Positions 36,049 through 47,227 of a stretch of DNA of 64,000 nt are shown piece after piece. The notes under the pieces are model-generated. The model was not told the origin of the DNA and did not search any database. It saw only the letters and a program-made list of their open reading frames with translations. The stretch is from Prunus persica (lineage: Eukaryota > Streptophyta > Magnoliopsida > Rosales > Rosaceae), in contig NC_034015.1 of assembly GCF_000346465.2 (NCBI RefSeq), forward strand, positions 9,356,923 to 9,420,922. The letters are read 5' to 3'. The first letter of the stretch is position 1. The number at the start of each line of letters is the position of its first letter. Position numbers and translations under genes: made by a program.

Positions 36049-36146
36049 CGCTGAATTATGAAATATGAGACTCTGAATTATCAAAAGGGTTGCTATAGGC
36101 CAATATGATAGGGTTTGATTTGAATTTGTAGGGCGAGTTTGGGAGG

Positions 36147-36154
36147 TTTATATA
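36147..36154 (-). promoter_or_regulatory. TATA box of the UGT gene
   Basis: TATATAAA on the minus strand, 99 bp upstream of the UGT ATG. It predicts transcription start near 36120 and a leader of about 70 nt. Confidence 0.65.
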
Positions 36155-36250
36155 AAACAAAAATTGGGACTGCTTGTGAAAAAGGTTAAAACAAATTGGT
36201 TTTTTAATTATGACCTTAAATAAGAAACAAAAATAGATTAGAAACAACAA

Positions 36251-38455
36251 GCTGTTTGTAATTCAAGTGGTTCAAAATAATTACATTTTCACTCAAAATC
36301 TTGTATTTGAATCATCATCCCCTCAATATCACTTGTATAATACATAAAAAATAAAAAAATAAAAACAGATTAAGAAGTATACTCTATTTAGAGGAATCGG
36401 CCAAATGGGTCATTGTCAGTGATGTAAGAATGAGATGGCATGAACATGTTTTCCTCTTTTGGGCCTTTCTCATTTCTTTTGACTTTTAAAAGGTCATTGT
36501 TTCTCTTTTTATTAAATACTCGACAACAGTGCCATCAAGAAAGATACGTACATATACCAACCCTTCTTTTGCGAGATCCGTTGCCACCTTTGCCACCTCT
36601 AGCCTTGTCGTTTTCTTTAGATTTCTGAAATTATGGGGCTTTTGTGGTTTGTTTTTGGTTATTTGAGTGGTAGCATATTGCTAGAGAATGATTTAATGGT
36701 GGTCTGGGGAGGTTGTGCATGGCTAATGCAAGTCGAACTCGAGGGACCCCTCGAATTTTCAGTCATTTATGACTCTAAAACTTGACGGGACCGCTGAGTT
36801 CATGTTCACCCACTAATTTTTATTTGTACAAAGAAATATTGTAAAGAGCATTAAAAGGTTAGACACACTTAATTGACTAACTGACTTAACTGACGTTAAC
36901 TTGTTCATTCACTATTTAAAATGTAGATAACGTTAATTAGCTAATATATGAGTAACTCTTACATAGAACCGGTGTATAAAATTATGTACTTTTCTCATCA
37001 TAAAACAGATCACATTATAAAAAAGATAAACATATATGTATGTACACAATTATTATTTATGTGTAAGAAAATTCGACATGTAGGCCTAGAATAAGGCCGC
37101 CGTAAAGCCAAGAGCTCTTGATTCAATGGCTATCAAGTCAAGTTTTCTGTTCTACCCTATCGCCAACAGAATATACAAGGATTTGTAACCAAAACTCGAA
37201 AGAAAAAGAGAATTTAAGGAACCTATATGTAACCCGCCATATCCTGTCTGTAGAAATGTAAAAAGGCCCAGCTCATCAAGTTTATGTTTAGACAAATAAT
37301 CCACTTTTCAAAGATATATAAAATGGTTTTTTATTTCTTAGACAAACAATCCCTTTGATCGATGCATATCCACTTTTATTTTTTATAGTGGTTTTAAGAT
37401 TTGTTGGATTGGCAACTTGTGCTTTTCTGAATGGCTTGTTTCACTTGTTCGAAAATGGTGCTTTTGCATTTTGTTCGACGTTTCTATCACTGTCCCATTT
37501 TATTAAGGAATAAGCTATAACTAAAAAAATTTATTTGATAGATTTTTTTAGTCCTATTATAAATTTTATTTTAACGATATGTCTTTTTATTTTTTAAGGA
37601 AATTCAAAGATCATCCTTATAATAAATTTAAAAAAATTAAAAATTATTAAGACATTTAGTTATGACCAATAAATAGACTAACACAATGTTCAAGAAACCA
37701 TTAAAATAATTACCATTTAATTGACTGGTCAAATATGTATAATTAAATAGAAAAAAAGTGGTTATCATTGCGTAGGGTGAAAAAATCCTAGAACCCCTCC
37801 CTCTTTCTCCTTACCGACAATCAACCCTTCTTAAGCTAGAGGAAGGTAGTCACTGCCCTCCTCCCCTCTACCCATCTTCTCCCTTCCTCTACTCTTCTCC
37901 CCTTTTTTTTCCTCCCTCTCTTTCCACTTTCCTGGGGGCTCTTGTTGGCCCCTCTCTTCCCTTCCTCTTCTCCTCCCCATATTTACTTGGATCTTGGGTT
38001 TTTAGCCTCAATCTGTTCGGATTTAGGTTTGTTTGTGTGTTTGTTTTGTTTTGTTGTTTTTTCAGTGTTCTAAGTAGCTGGTGTTGCCTCTCTTTAGGTG
38101 GTGGCAACAGTAGTAAAGCTGGATTTGGTCTTTCTTTGGGAGAGTTGTGATACATGGTGGCTGATCTTTTGTCTCTGCTTCGAAGGCGGTAGCAACGACT
38201 GTTTGATCAAAATTCTGCACAGGGAATATTCCCTGGTTGATTCCTCGACCTTCAATGTTCCTTTTTTGTCTTTCTTGATCCCTGTGAAATAAATAGGAGT
38301 AAATAGACCACACCAGGAGGGTGTTGGCCAAAGACCCTCTAATACCTAAGTTAGTTCAATTGGATTTTAACAGAGATATGACAATAGCTAAAATGGATAG
38401 AGTTTTCTCTCACAAGAAAAGCCAGACGGCCTTAGGCGTGTGTGGTGGCGCTTAG

Positions 38456-38458
<3 letters not shown>
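36251..38458. other. intergenic, nothing recognised
   Basis: AT-rich with a CT-rich block at 37795-37930. No coding frame or repeat with definable ends. Confidence 0.5.

Positions 38459-38503
<45 letters not shown>
38459..38503. repeat. (GA)n microsatellite
   Basis: About 22 GA units. Confidence 0.95.
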
Positions 38504-38508
<5 letters not shown>

Positions 38509-40097
38509 GATTTTTCTAGGGTTTTGAGTGTGAGTTAAGAAAAATCTCAATGTCTTGTGTAGCTATGTATTTATAGTCTCCTTGTGTGGTAGGGTTTTGG
38601 GAGAATAAACCTTATTTATTTAGGATTATTCTTCCCCAAAAAGATTATAAGAATTACTCCAAGATATTTGGTGGAAATTGGTTTCTTGATTTTGGGAGAT
38701 ATTTCTATCTTAAATCAAAGATAATTTTCCTAATTAAATAGAATATAATTAGGGTAATTAGTTTGACCTAACGAATATTCCTTTTCTACATGTCGTCTTC
38801 TTATTGGCCGGTGAAATATATGTTCCTAGAGTGATGCTGGTGGTAGTTGTTGGGATGTGGTAGTGTGCCTTCTGAGGGGTTTCGTCTTCAGTTTTAGCAT
38901 TTGTTTTGCTTTCCTTTTCCATTGTTATGTTGCTCCTTTGCAGCTCATCTCTACTCTGCGTTGCCCAATGTTTGGTCATAGGAGTTTCTTTGTTAGGTTC
39001 TGAGTTGAGTTAGGGTGTTTTTCAAGGGCATTATTGTTTTTGTACTCTCCCTCCATGTGCTCCTAGGTTTCTGTTCTTGGTGTGTTTTTGCAGTTCGTGG
39101 GCGGTCAAAAGACTATGAATTTTTCTCATATAAGTCTTTTTTTTGACAATTGGAATACGATGCGGTTCTCTTTATAGGTCTACTGTGTTGGTGTTTGGTT
39201 GGGTTTTTTCTGTTCTTGTAAAGGTCTTTTGTGGTCTAGTTGGACTCTCTTGTTAGTCTTTATCATGTATGGTTCTCTTTCGTACACTGGGGTTTGTCCC
39301 AAATGGCTTTCCTAGGACGGTTTTAATGAGGCTATAGTATTCGTGCTAGTCTTTGTATACCATTTTGGATTATGAATGAAATCTTCTTTTCATAAAATTG
39401 CCTGGTCAAATGAAGTCGGTTCAAGTGATTTTTTTTGTCATGAAGATCTTTGAAGAAATACCTAAAAACTAGACGGTTCGAATCATTAAAATACAATACG
39501 GATTGGTCCTACAAGGGCCCCTCAATTGAAGCTCTATATATATATAAGTTTATTTATCCTAGGGATCCTAACATTCCGTACGTCATATAAAAATTTAGTT
39601 GTCTCACTTGAAGGAGAATTGGAAAATTAGATACCAAGGAAGTGTGATGCAAATATATATTATTTACCAACATGAACCATTAAGATAAAATTCATGAACG
39701 AGGAAGCACATTCATTTGGAATAGATTTTTTTGGTTAAGATCTGCTCAGTATTATCTAGGTTCATGATATAATTATTTATAATAAATATGTTTTCCTTCG
39801 TTCAATGCAAGTATTATCTTATGTTTGTAAGAGTATCTGCAATGGTTGCTCAACAATTAAGTTCAATAGTTCAATTTATTGAACTTTTTTGTATCTATTG
39901 AATTGAAGTACAATTTCACTTGCAGTGAGGCAGTTCAATAGCTTATAAATTAAAAAATTTATATATATTTTCTTGCGAACCCAAAGATCATCTACATGTT
40001 GGTCGGTACCTAGTACCTACAATCGGATCTTGCGAAATTTCAAGAGTCTGTGTACAGTAATTTTTCTTTAGATGAGTTCCCTTTCTTTGGTTGCTTA
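38504..40097. other. intergenic, possible retroelement LTR debris
   Basis: 39270-39390 reads CACTGGGGTTTGTCCC, CCTAGGACGGTTTTAATGAG, ATGAATGAAATCTTC, which resembles the 3' part of some plant retroelements. 39829-39960 holds AGAGTATCTGCAATGG followed by a TTCAATTTATTGAAC palindrome. A similar inverted sequence recurs at 44320-44385, on the far side of the Pack-MULE. No gene. Confidence 0.3.
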
Positions 40098-40439
40098 TTT
40101 TTTATACAAAATTAGTGAAATACCCATTTCTAGACATGAAACTATAAATATACCCTATACCATTTAATCTTTATAAATATACCCAAAAGAAACCCAAAAA
40201 TAAACAATTGTATATTTTTTAATTTAATTAATAAGATGAAATACCTTTATAACCCTTTTTAGCATTAAATTAGTTTTGGATATGCAGAGAAGATAATTAG
40301 ACAAAACCACTCCTGAGGTTTGAAGCAAGCCCCTCTCCTCCTTCAAACCCTCGCATCTCCTATGTTCTCTCCCTTCTCTCTCTCTGCCTTCAAAGTAAGC
40401 CAAACAGTCTCAGAGCTATGGACCAACACAAGACCAACG

Positions 40440-40724
40440 AAAATCCTCCCTCGTCACACCGTTGACAATCTCCGTTACGTTGGTGGGCTCAAATGTGTTC
40501 TCATAAGCGATGCCTCCATTTCCTTTGCAGGTTTGTTCCATCTGCTTCAATTCGTTAAGTTCCTTTTTATTTTTGCTTAATTTACTTGAATTTCGACTTG
40601 ATTTCAGTTTCTTCGTTGAATTTGGTGCTAATTTTCATTTTTTATATGAACAGAGCTAATGGTTAAGCTCGCGGAATTCTTTGGCTACTACTGTAGATTT
40701 GAGGTGTCAATTACCGGATGAAGG
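40440..40724 (+). pseudogene. captured PB1-domain fragment
   Basis: Exon one (to 40530) reads KILPRHTVDNLRYVGGLKCV, LISDASISFA. A GT-AG intron (40531-40653) follows, then ELMVKLAEFFGY and, after a 1-nt shift, TVDLRCQLPDE. This is the N-terminal half of a PB1 domain as in plant Raf-like kinases and related proteins (KILPR...LRYVGG...LRCQLP). The remainder of the domain and any kinase part are absent. Confidence 0.75.
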
Positions 40725-40905
40725 TGTTCAGAACGCCGACGCCGGTGGTGATTGCGAGAAGAACGAAGATGAAGACGATTTCTCTTTCGCACCCGACGGA
40801 TCGTCGATTTCCACCGACGATATATTCCAAAATGGCCAGATTCGTCCGGTGTTCTCGATTTTCAACCGGAATCTCCTATTCTCCGATGCCGACGACCGTC
40901 ATTGA
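40725..40905 (+). pseudogene. captured DUF1645-family fragment
   Basis: Continues in frame from the PB1 piece as NADAGGDCEKNEDEDDFSF, then PDGSSISTDDIFQNGQIRPV and FNRNLLFSD, ending at TGA 40903. The F-x-PDG-x-x-I-x-x-D-x-x-F-x-NGQIRPVF pattern is typical of plant DUF1645 proteins. The join to PB1 without a stop makes a chimeric frame. Confidence 0.7.
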
Positions 40906-40990
40906 ATAAGCTTTTCTTTGAAGAGCGGGATACATCAACCTCGGCAACGTCGTTTTACAACTCAGGAGGTGGACTCGGGTCGTGATCTAT

Positions 40991-41080
40991 GAGATCAACC
41001 AGCTTCTAAGTTTGATCATCAACACCTTCTACAACAAGAAGGAAACCTTTCTATGTGAGCTCATTAGTAATGCCTCTGAT
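40991..41080 (+). pseudogene. captured HSP90 exon fragment
   Basis: Encodes EINQLLSLIINTFYNKKETF, CELISNASD and ends at a GTACGT splice donor exactly where cytosolic plant HSP90 genes, from memory, have their first intron. Differences from the family (NKKETFLCEL for SNKEIFLREL) suggest decay. It belongs to the N-terminal ATP-binding domain of the chaperone. Confidence 0.82.
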
Positions 41081-41180
41081 GTACGTATTTTCACCTTTTT
41101 ATTCTTATCCTGATTTATCATTTCAGTATTGTACGTATTTTCACCTTTTTATTCTTATCCTGATTTATCATTTCAGTATT
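41081..41180. repeat. perfect 50-bp tandem duplication at the HSP90 splice donor
   Basis: The 50-mer beginning GTACGTATTTTCACC and ending TTTCAGTATT occurs at 41081-41130 and 41131-41180 without a difference. It duplicates the 5' splice site. Confidence 0.97.
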
Positions 41181-42245
41181 TTCTAGTATTTATTGTATGA
41201 ATCTTTGTGTTTTCTTTTTGTGTTTGGCGTGTGAACGTTTTAAATTCAACGATTTAGTTGGTATGCTTAGGTTAGAAATCTAAACATGTTAACTTTTTAT
41301 GCTGTGGTTTATGATTGTTTCAATATTGAAGGAAACTAATTTATTTGTTCTTTAGTCATCGTTACTTTTTTAGTTAAAAGTTTGAGAATATTGGGGGTTT
41401 TTGACTTAGTTGTTCTCTTATGGCTTAGAAACACTAGATGAGGTTTGCTGGATACATTTTATGGAGTTTAGAGAAGAATCTAGATAAGGTTTTGTAATCG
41501 TTTCCTTTTGTTTTAATTTTTGAAGGATAGTAGCCTCTGGTCATGCTTAGGGCTACGAAATTACAGTTAAGTTGAATTAATTATACGATGGTTCCATTTT
41601 GTGCCTATGATCCACCAATTGTGGGAAACAATTTATACTGGTGCAAGTCCTTTAGGCAATGATTTAGATGATGTTCTTGTGTTTACTGGAAATATGACAG
41701 TTGTAAGACGAACATCACTATTCTTTCTTAACATGTGCTTTCCATAGAGAGGAAACAGAAATTTTGAATATAGCATGGGTCCCTTTTTCGCTTATTTATA
41801 TTTTTGTTTAGTCGTGTTTTTTAGGTTAAAATTTGAGTTCCCTGATGTTGAGCAATTCAAGAGCTACTTGGCCAATAATGCTTCTGTGGCAAATCAGAAT
41901 TTATAATATGACTGCTAGTGATACACAAACTTGCAAAGTGCAACATAAGACCAACTATATCATCTTTTGGTTTGAGTGGAGTTTTTGTTTAGGTTGGCCT
42001 GCTGTCATGCTTGCATTAGTTATGAACGAACGATTCTATTATTTCTATTGTTGTAAATTGTCTTATGGGCTGGGGCATAATTTTCATTGACTTGGCATGT
42101 TATCCTTGGATGTAAGCAAGATGTTAGGTTAAAACATTCCTTGTTTACTTTTATTAGTGATTCCAAAGTGAGAGGTAGATAAGTCTCAGCAGAAGAACAA
42201 GTTCTCATTTTCTTGAAGTCTTTTCTGAATGCTCAAATTTTGCAG

Positions 42246-42492
42246 TTTTGATGAGCGTCTTGCTGCACAGAGAAAAGAGAAAGAAATGGCAACAGCCGAA
42301 CTTGGGTTTAAAAAGCCATTGAGCAAGGAGAAAAAGATAGTAAACAAGAAGGAAAGGCTAGCTGCAATTGGTAATTCACCTGGTTTAAAATTTAGCATCC
42401 ATGATACGGCACTATACCTGACTATAGTTATGGAATTTCGCAACCAACTATTTGATTTGGAGTCTCAACTCAGTTTGCAATCAATAGCATGA
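42246..42492 (+). pseudogene. unidentified captured exon, Lys/Glu-rich
   Basis: After a TTTGCAG acceptor the frame reads FDERLAAQRKEKEMATAEL, KKPLSKEKKIVNKKERLAA, IGNSPG and then loses character before TGA. The exon-like start and charged composition point to another captured fragment inside the Pack-MULE. I do not recognise the parent gene. Confidence 0.4.
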
Positions 42493-43151
42493 TAGGCATT
42501 AGAGTTTAAGTCAAGTCCTGCGTTTAAAGACATTTTTTTGCGGATAGAAATAATTGTATATTCCTTTAACGTGTCCAGCTTCTTGTTTAGTTTAGTAATA
42601 AGAACCTGACAGCTTTCTCATGGCTGATCATTTATACTGGGAACAGTTCATTGCATGTCGAGTTTGAGACAAAGTCAGGAAAGTCTCTAGGATTAACAAG
42701 TAGTTTAAAAGACTTCTAAGTCCATATGTATGTATGAGTTAGTATGTAATGTGGCCCTCTTACTTTATTTGGTTTACAATTGAATATGTAAATTAACGAA
42801 CACTGGATCCTCTATTCATATCTCAAATATTTTCTGATTTGGTTAGACTTTATTTGGTTTATCATACCTATGATGCAAATGAAATGATGTTGTTATTGAC
42901 TTCCAATAAGTGGTATGAACAGTTGTTATACTGTTCATACCTTGAAACTGAGTTGATTTCTATGACATAGTATTAACAGTGTACGTCTATGACATAGCAT
43001 TAACAGAATTTCAGTAACAAAGCATGCTCTATAATTTGCTATATATATAGTTGTGCACTTGAAGTTTATGATATGTAGAATGTGATTTTTACTAGGAAGA
43101 TAGTTCTATGACATGGTATTAACAGTATACATTTTTTTTTTTTTTTTGTAG

Positions 43152-43251
43152 AGGTATCTTGTTATTACTAGTATTCTTCGCTGCTGGGGTTGGCAAGACA
43201 ATGCTTATCAGTGATGCTGAGAAAGTTTATGCCTTTGGAAAGGACTCAAGA
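43152..43251 (+). pseudogene. possible captured RCC1-repeat fragment
   Basis: Frame AAGVGKTMLISDAEKVYAFG, KDSRW resembles one RCC1 beta-propeller repeat (AG-x-x-x-T-x-x-I-x-x-x-x-x-VYAFG). It is very short and directly precedes the 27-bp minisatellite. Confidence 0.3.
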
Positions 43252-43503
43252 TGGTTCTATGACATAGTAATAACAAGATAGTTCTATGACATAGTATAAA
43301 CAATGTACTTCTGTGAAATGGTATTAACAATGTTTTTCTATGAAATGATATTAACAATGTACTTCTATGACATGGTATTAACAATGTACTTCTATGACAT
43401 GGTATTAACATTGTACTTTTATGGAATGGTATTAACAATATACTTCTATGGAATGGTATTAACAATATACTTCTATGACATGGTATTAACATTGTACTTT
43501 TAC
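43252..43503. repeat. 27-bp minisatellite inside the Pack-MULE
   Basis: About nine units of TTCTATGACATGGTATTAAC plus 7 bp. Isolated earlier units lie near 42957, 42984 and 43105. Because 27 is divisible by 3, both strands give long repetitive open frames with a nine-residue period. I regard those as spurious. Confidence 0.92.
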
Positions 43504-43779
43504 GGTTTACTTTTTTTTTTGGGCCGAAAGTTATGGAATACGAGATGGTACAATGTTTGGGCTTGTTTATAAATTTGGGCTGGGTTTGTTTTGGGTGTTT
43601 TTTGAGTTTTTTTCTGTTGGGCTTGATAGTGGCAGTGCTGTATTTTATTGGAACTTCAACACTAATTTGTTATTTAATAAATGGATTTTGGGTGTGTTTA
43701 TGAAGTGTTTTCCATGTGGGGTTTTTTTATAATTTCAACTCCTATTTTGGGTATATTAGTGAAGATCCCTATTTTTTAT

Positions 43780-46700
43780 TGAAAAATAATTCAACATAAA
43801 CAATTTTTTTGTCGGTGTAAGAAGTTTTTGGAGAGTTGTTTGCTATATATGTATTTATAGGTAAATAATTAGTCGTCCATTTGTGTTTTTCAAAAGTGAA
43901 ATAAATTAGCAATGGCTAGTATATATAATTAGCTATCCTTTTTTCGAAAAGTGAAATAAATTAGTAATGGTTAGTATATATAATTAGCTATCTTTTTTTT
44001 TTTGAAAACTGAAACAAAGTAGTAATAGCTAGTATATATAATAACTAGATGTTTCTTTTTTTAAAAGTGAAATAAATTAGAAACAAGTAGTTGCTTTGAA
44101 AAAAGAAAAAGTAACGGTTAGTTTACACTAACTAAATGTAATGGAAAAATTAAACAGTAATGTTGTCCATGTCAATAAGAGAGAGGCTGTAGAGTTATTA
44201 TGATGTGTCAGCTTATTGAAATGAATTTCATTTCAAAGTTCATTTTATTGACCTCTAAAATGAACTATTGATCCCAGAAATGAAATATTGATCTCTGAAA
44301 TGAATTGAACTTTACTACTTCAACTCAAAAGTTCAATTTATTGAAATGACCCTCACCATTACATATACTCTAAATAGACAGTTCTGAATATTGAATGAAA
44401 TTAATTAAGTTTTTTTTCTTCTACATGTGTTTCTTCTGAAATTAATTGGGTATTCTTAGAATCAACAGCGTGTAATTTGTATCTTGCTCAAAGTGTCATT
44501 GCAGCAGTTGGTTTAGAGCTTTGGCTTCAATCAGTTTCATTGTTGGATGCAATTTTTATCCAATAAATAAAATAACTCCATTATTTAACACATCGGATGG
44601 AAGGAGATTTAGACAAAGATATTAAATTATCAACTATGGACTCTTTAAATTACCTCTTTAGACAAATTTCAAGGAGGAATTAGAAAAATACAATTTCACC
44701 CATGCGCTGTATCCACTTTCTAAAATTGGGAGACGTATCTAAAAGCTCCTAAATCTGAGGAGGAAGAAAAGACTCTTAGTGACTCCCTATAATTAAATAC
44801 TACTTTACTTCAATATTATTATTTTAAACATTTTGTTTAATGTTAACTAGTTTTTTGTTATTAGTTTATATAGAGAATGAGCATTTATGTTAAATTAAAA
44901 AGGAATGAAAGCATTTATGATAAAGGAGTTCGGTTGGAGTTTAAATTTCATAATTCATTAAAAAACACCACTAACTACAAAGGACCATTATAATAACGAA
45001 ACAGTAATTTAATGTCACAAAAGAGGAAAAAAAAAAATCTATATATAGGAAAGTACAATATTGGTCATTTAATGTCACAAACCACAGCCTGCTGACATGT
45101 GTCCTAGGGTACGTCTGAGTTTCTTGTGAGCCACTTGTCTGTCTCATGTAGCCAGCTGCTACATAGCATTCTCCCTTTAATTCGAATGGTACAAAGAAAG
45201 CAACCATGCATATTTAATTTGATATTCCTTTCTCTCTAATCCTGTGACAGCTATAAACTACCATGCAATTTTCATAAGCATTTTCTGGCTGAGCTCAGCA
45301 GTATTATAGTTCGCCTGTTTCTTTCTTGTGGCTGAAAACATTTTGTTCAAGTTTTGGGAGGGGTTGCAAAGGGTTTAGGGTTGAGGCATTTATCGTGTCC
45401 AAATATATAAACTCAAATTATTTACACATTTATTGTGTCCGGTATCTCGTATTTTGCCTATTTCTTTATTTTTATTTTTCAAACCAAGCAAAAAAAAACA
45501 CGTAAGAAAAGGACTACAATAAATATGAAAATCACATCTTATACATGAAAACCGATGCCTATATCCCTCGGATATTTTTTGAAAATTTGGATTTTTCTTG
45601 GTGGGTTTGCATATAAACATTGGCTAATTGTCACTTTCTTATATCCTTATCCCTATCCAGCAAGCACAGTGCTGGTGCGCCAGTCAATTCTGATTGCTAA
45701 GCCAGCCATGTCATCTGTTGCATGCAGCCACAACAGAGGGAGGACAAGGCAAACGTTAACATCTTTCTGACATGGAAAGAAAGACATGCACATTATTATT
45801 GTCATGCCTCCAAGTCCATCATTTATTTTATTTTATTTTATTTTATTTTTTATTTCCTCAGAAGGAACATCAATAATTTTGATGCAAATTTATTTATTAA
45901 TTTTTTGAAAATATTATTATGAGCGCACAATTTATTGTGCACCATTTTGGTTGGAAAAGATATGAGATGTACAAACGCATCCGCTAACTATGATAGTTAC
46001 AAAAATTTTAGGGTTGGGGTTTTGACCGAACAAGAACAATCCACAACCGGCTGGAAGGGACTGAAATAAAAACGGAGATTTACTATTATATCTAATATAA
46101 GAGCTTAAATTATAAATAATAAAAAATTTAAAAACACACTCAAAGTCCATTTACAACATAACAAAAAGGGTTTTAACTTCTTTTAAATTACAAAATTACC
46201 ATTGATTTCTTAAAACAAACTCAACCCCACAATCTCACAAAGAAGCGCAAAACACTCAACAAGGCATCAAAGTAATTTAATAATCAAAATTAAATTCAAT
46301 AGGGCTCGTTGTCATTTTTTGAGTTTGTTTATAGAAATTAAATGGTGTAGAGTTTATCTATATTATTAGTGCTAAGAATGAATATATAACTAAATATCTC
46401 TAAAATATATCGATTAAAAATGGTTTTTAAATTCCAAGAACCGGACCGGTTCTATGATTTTCAAAATTAATAATAACTTTTCATGTGGCAGCTCCCTCAC
46501 TACAAAGAAATTATACCTTCGTGCTATTCTTTCCTCTCTTGAGGCGCATTAAGGGAAATGGTCTCTTCCCAAGGTGAAGTTTCTTGAAAAATGTTAGGAC
46601 AGTTTTCAATAGGTTAAAGAGGCAATAGAATGTACAACAACCATACTTGGGTGATGGTTCGCAAAGGTGGAGATTGTCGTAGTTTGCTCGTCATTCTGGA

Positions 46701-47203
46701 TTGAAGTTTTGAAGTAGGAAAAACAACTGGAATATGAGGACCGGCCCTTAATACTGAGAGTGTGGTTTTTGGAGCAGCAACAAGGCAGCCAGTCAGAGTA
46801 GTTGACCAACCAGTCACAATTTGTTGCAAATCGAGTGACTAGTACCTAGCTGACCGATCGATTATCAATTTTCCCGCTTTGTCTATTATTTTTGAGACTT
46901 TTAGTTCGCTACTTCAGGTCTAATTGTAACCTAAGTACTATAAGTAGGATTTCATGAGGGTTCAATAAAGTTGACGAGAGTGCAAGAGAGGCACCAAAAG
47001 ATTGAGTAAGGGTGAGAAAAAATAGAGAACTAGGGTTTTGCATAGGGGCTAAGGGAGTTTGATTGTAAATCAAAGTTATTCATATTATTCTAGTGAAATG
47101 AGAGATCACTAGAGAGTCCATAAAACACATAATCAAACATCTATAGATTCTTGTGTTTTACCGAATTACTTGTGTCTTCATCTTAGCTTTGTATCTTTTA
47201 GCT
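43780..47203. other. intergenic, scattered repeat debris
   Basis: 43900-44060 has three or four diverged copies of GTGAAATAAATTAGTAATGG / TAGTATATATAATTAGCTA. 46800-47180 looks LTR-like (ACTATAAGTAGGATTTCATG promoter-like spot and GGGTTCAATAAAG), but no termini or primer site are visible. No gene seen. Confidence 0.4.
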
Positions 47204-47227
47204 CCCACACACACACACACACACACA
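47204..47227. repeat. (CA)n microsatellite
   Basis: About 11 CA units. Confidence 0.9.

Larger units (their letters stand above)
40108..43769 (+). mobile_element. probable Pack-MULE carrying several host-gene fragments (3.66 kb)
   Basis: The same 10-mer TATTTTTTAT flanks both ends (40098-40107 and 43770-43779), consistent with a 9-10 bp Mutator target duplication, although it is AT-rich. Inside, the left arm (GTGAAATACCCA...TGAAACTATAAATATACCC) and the inverted right arm (CTAATATACCCA...TGAAATTATAAAAAAACCC) are related over about 100 bp, as in long MULE TIRs. Between them lie PB1, DUF1645 and HSP90 gene pieces in one orientation, with splice sites kept. No transposase is present. Confidence 0.62.

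Noticed and set aside
34670..36054. Several plus-strand frames of 60-175 codons
   Set aside because: Shadows of the intact UGT gene on the opposite strand.
43208..43572. Repetitive 89-94 codon frames on both strands
   Set aside because: They come from a 27-bp minisatellite whose unit is divisible by three; no start context or homologue.
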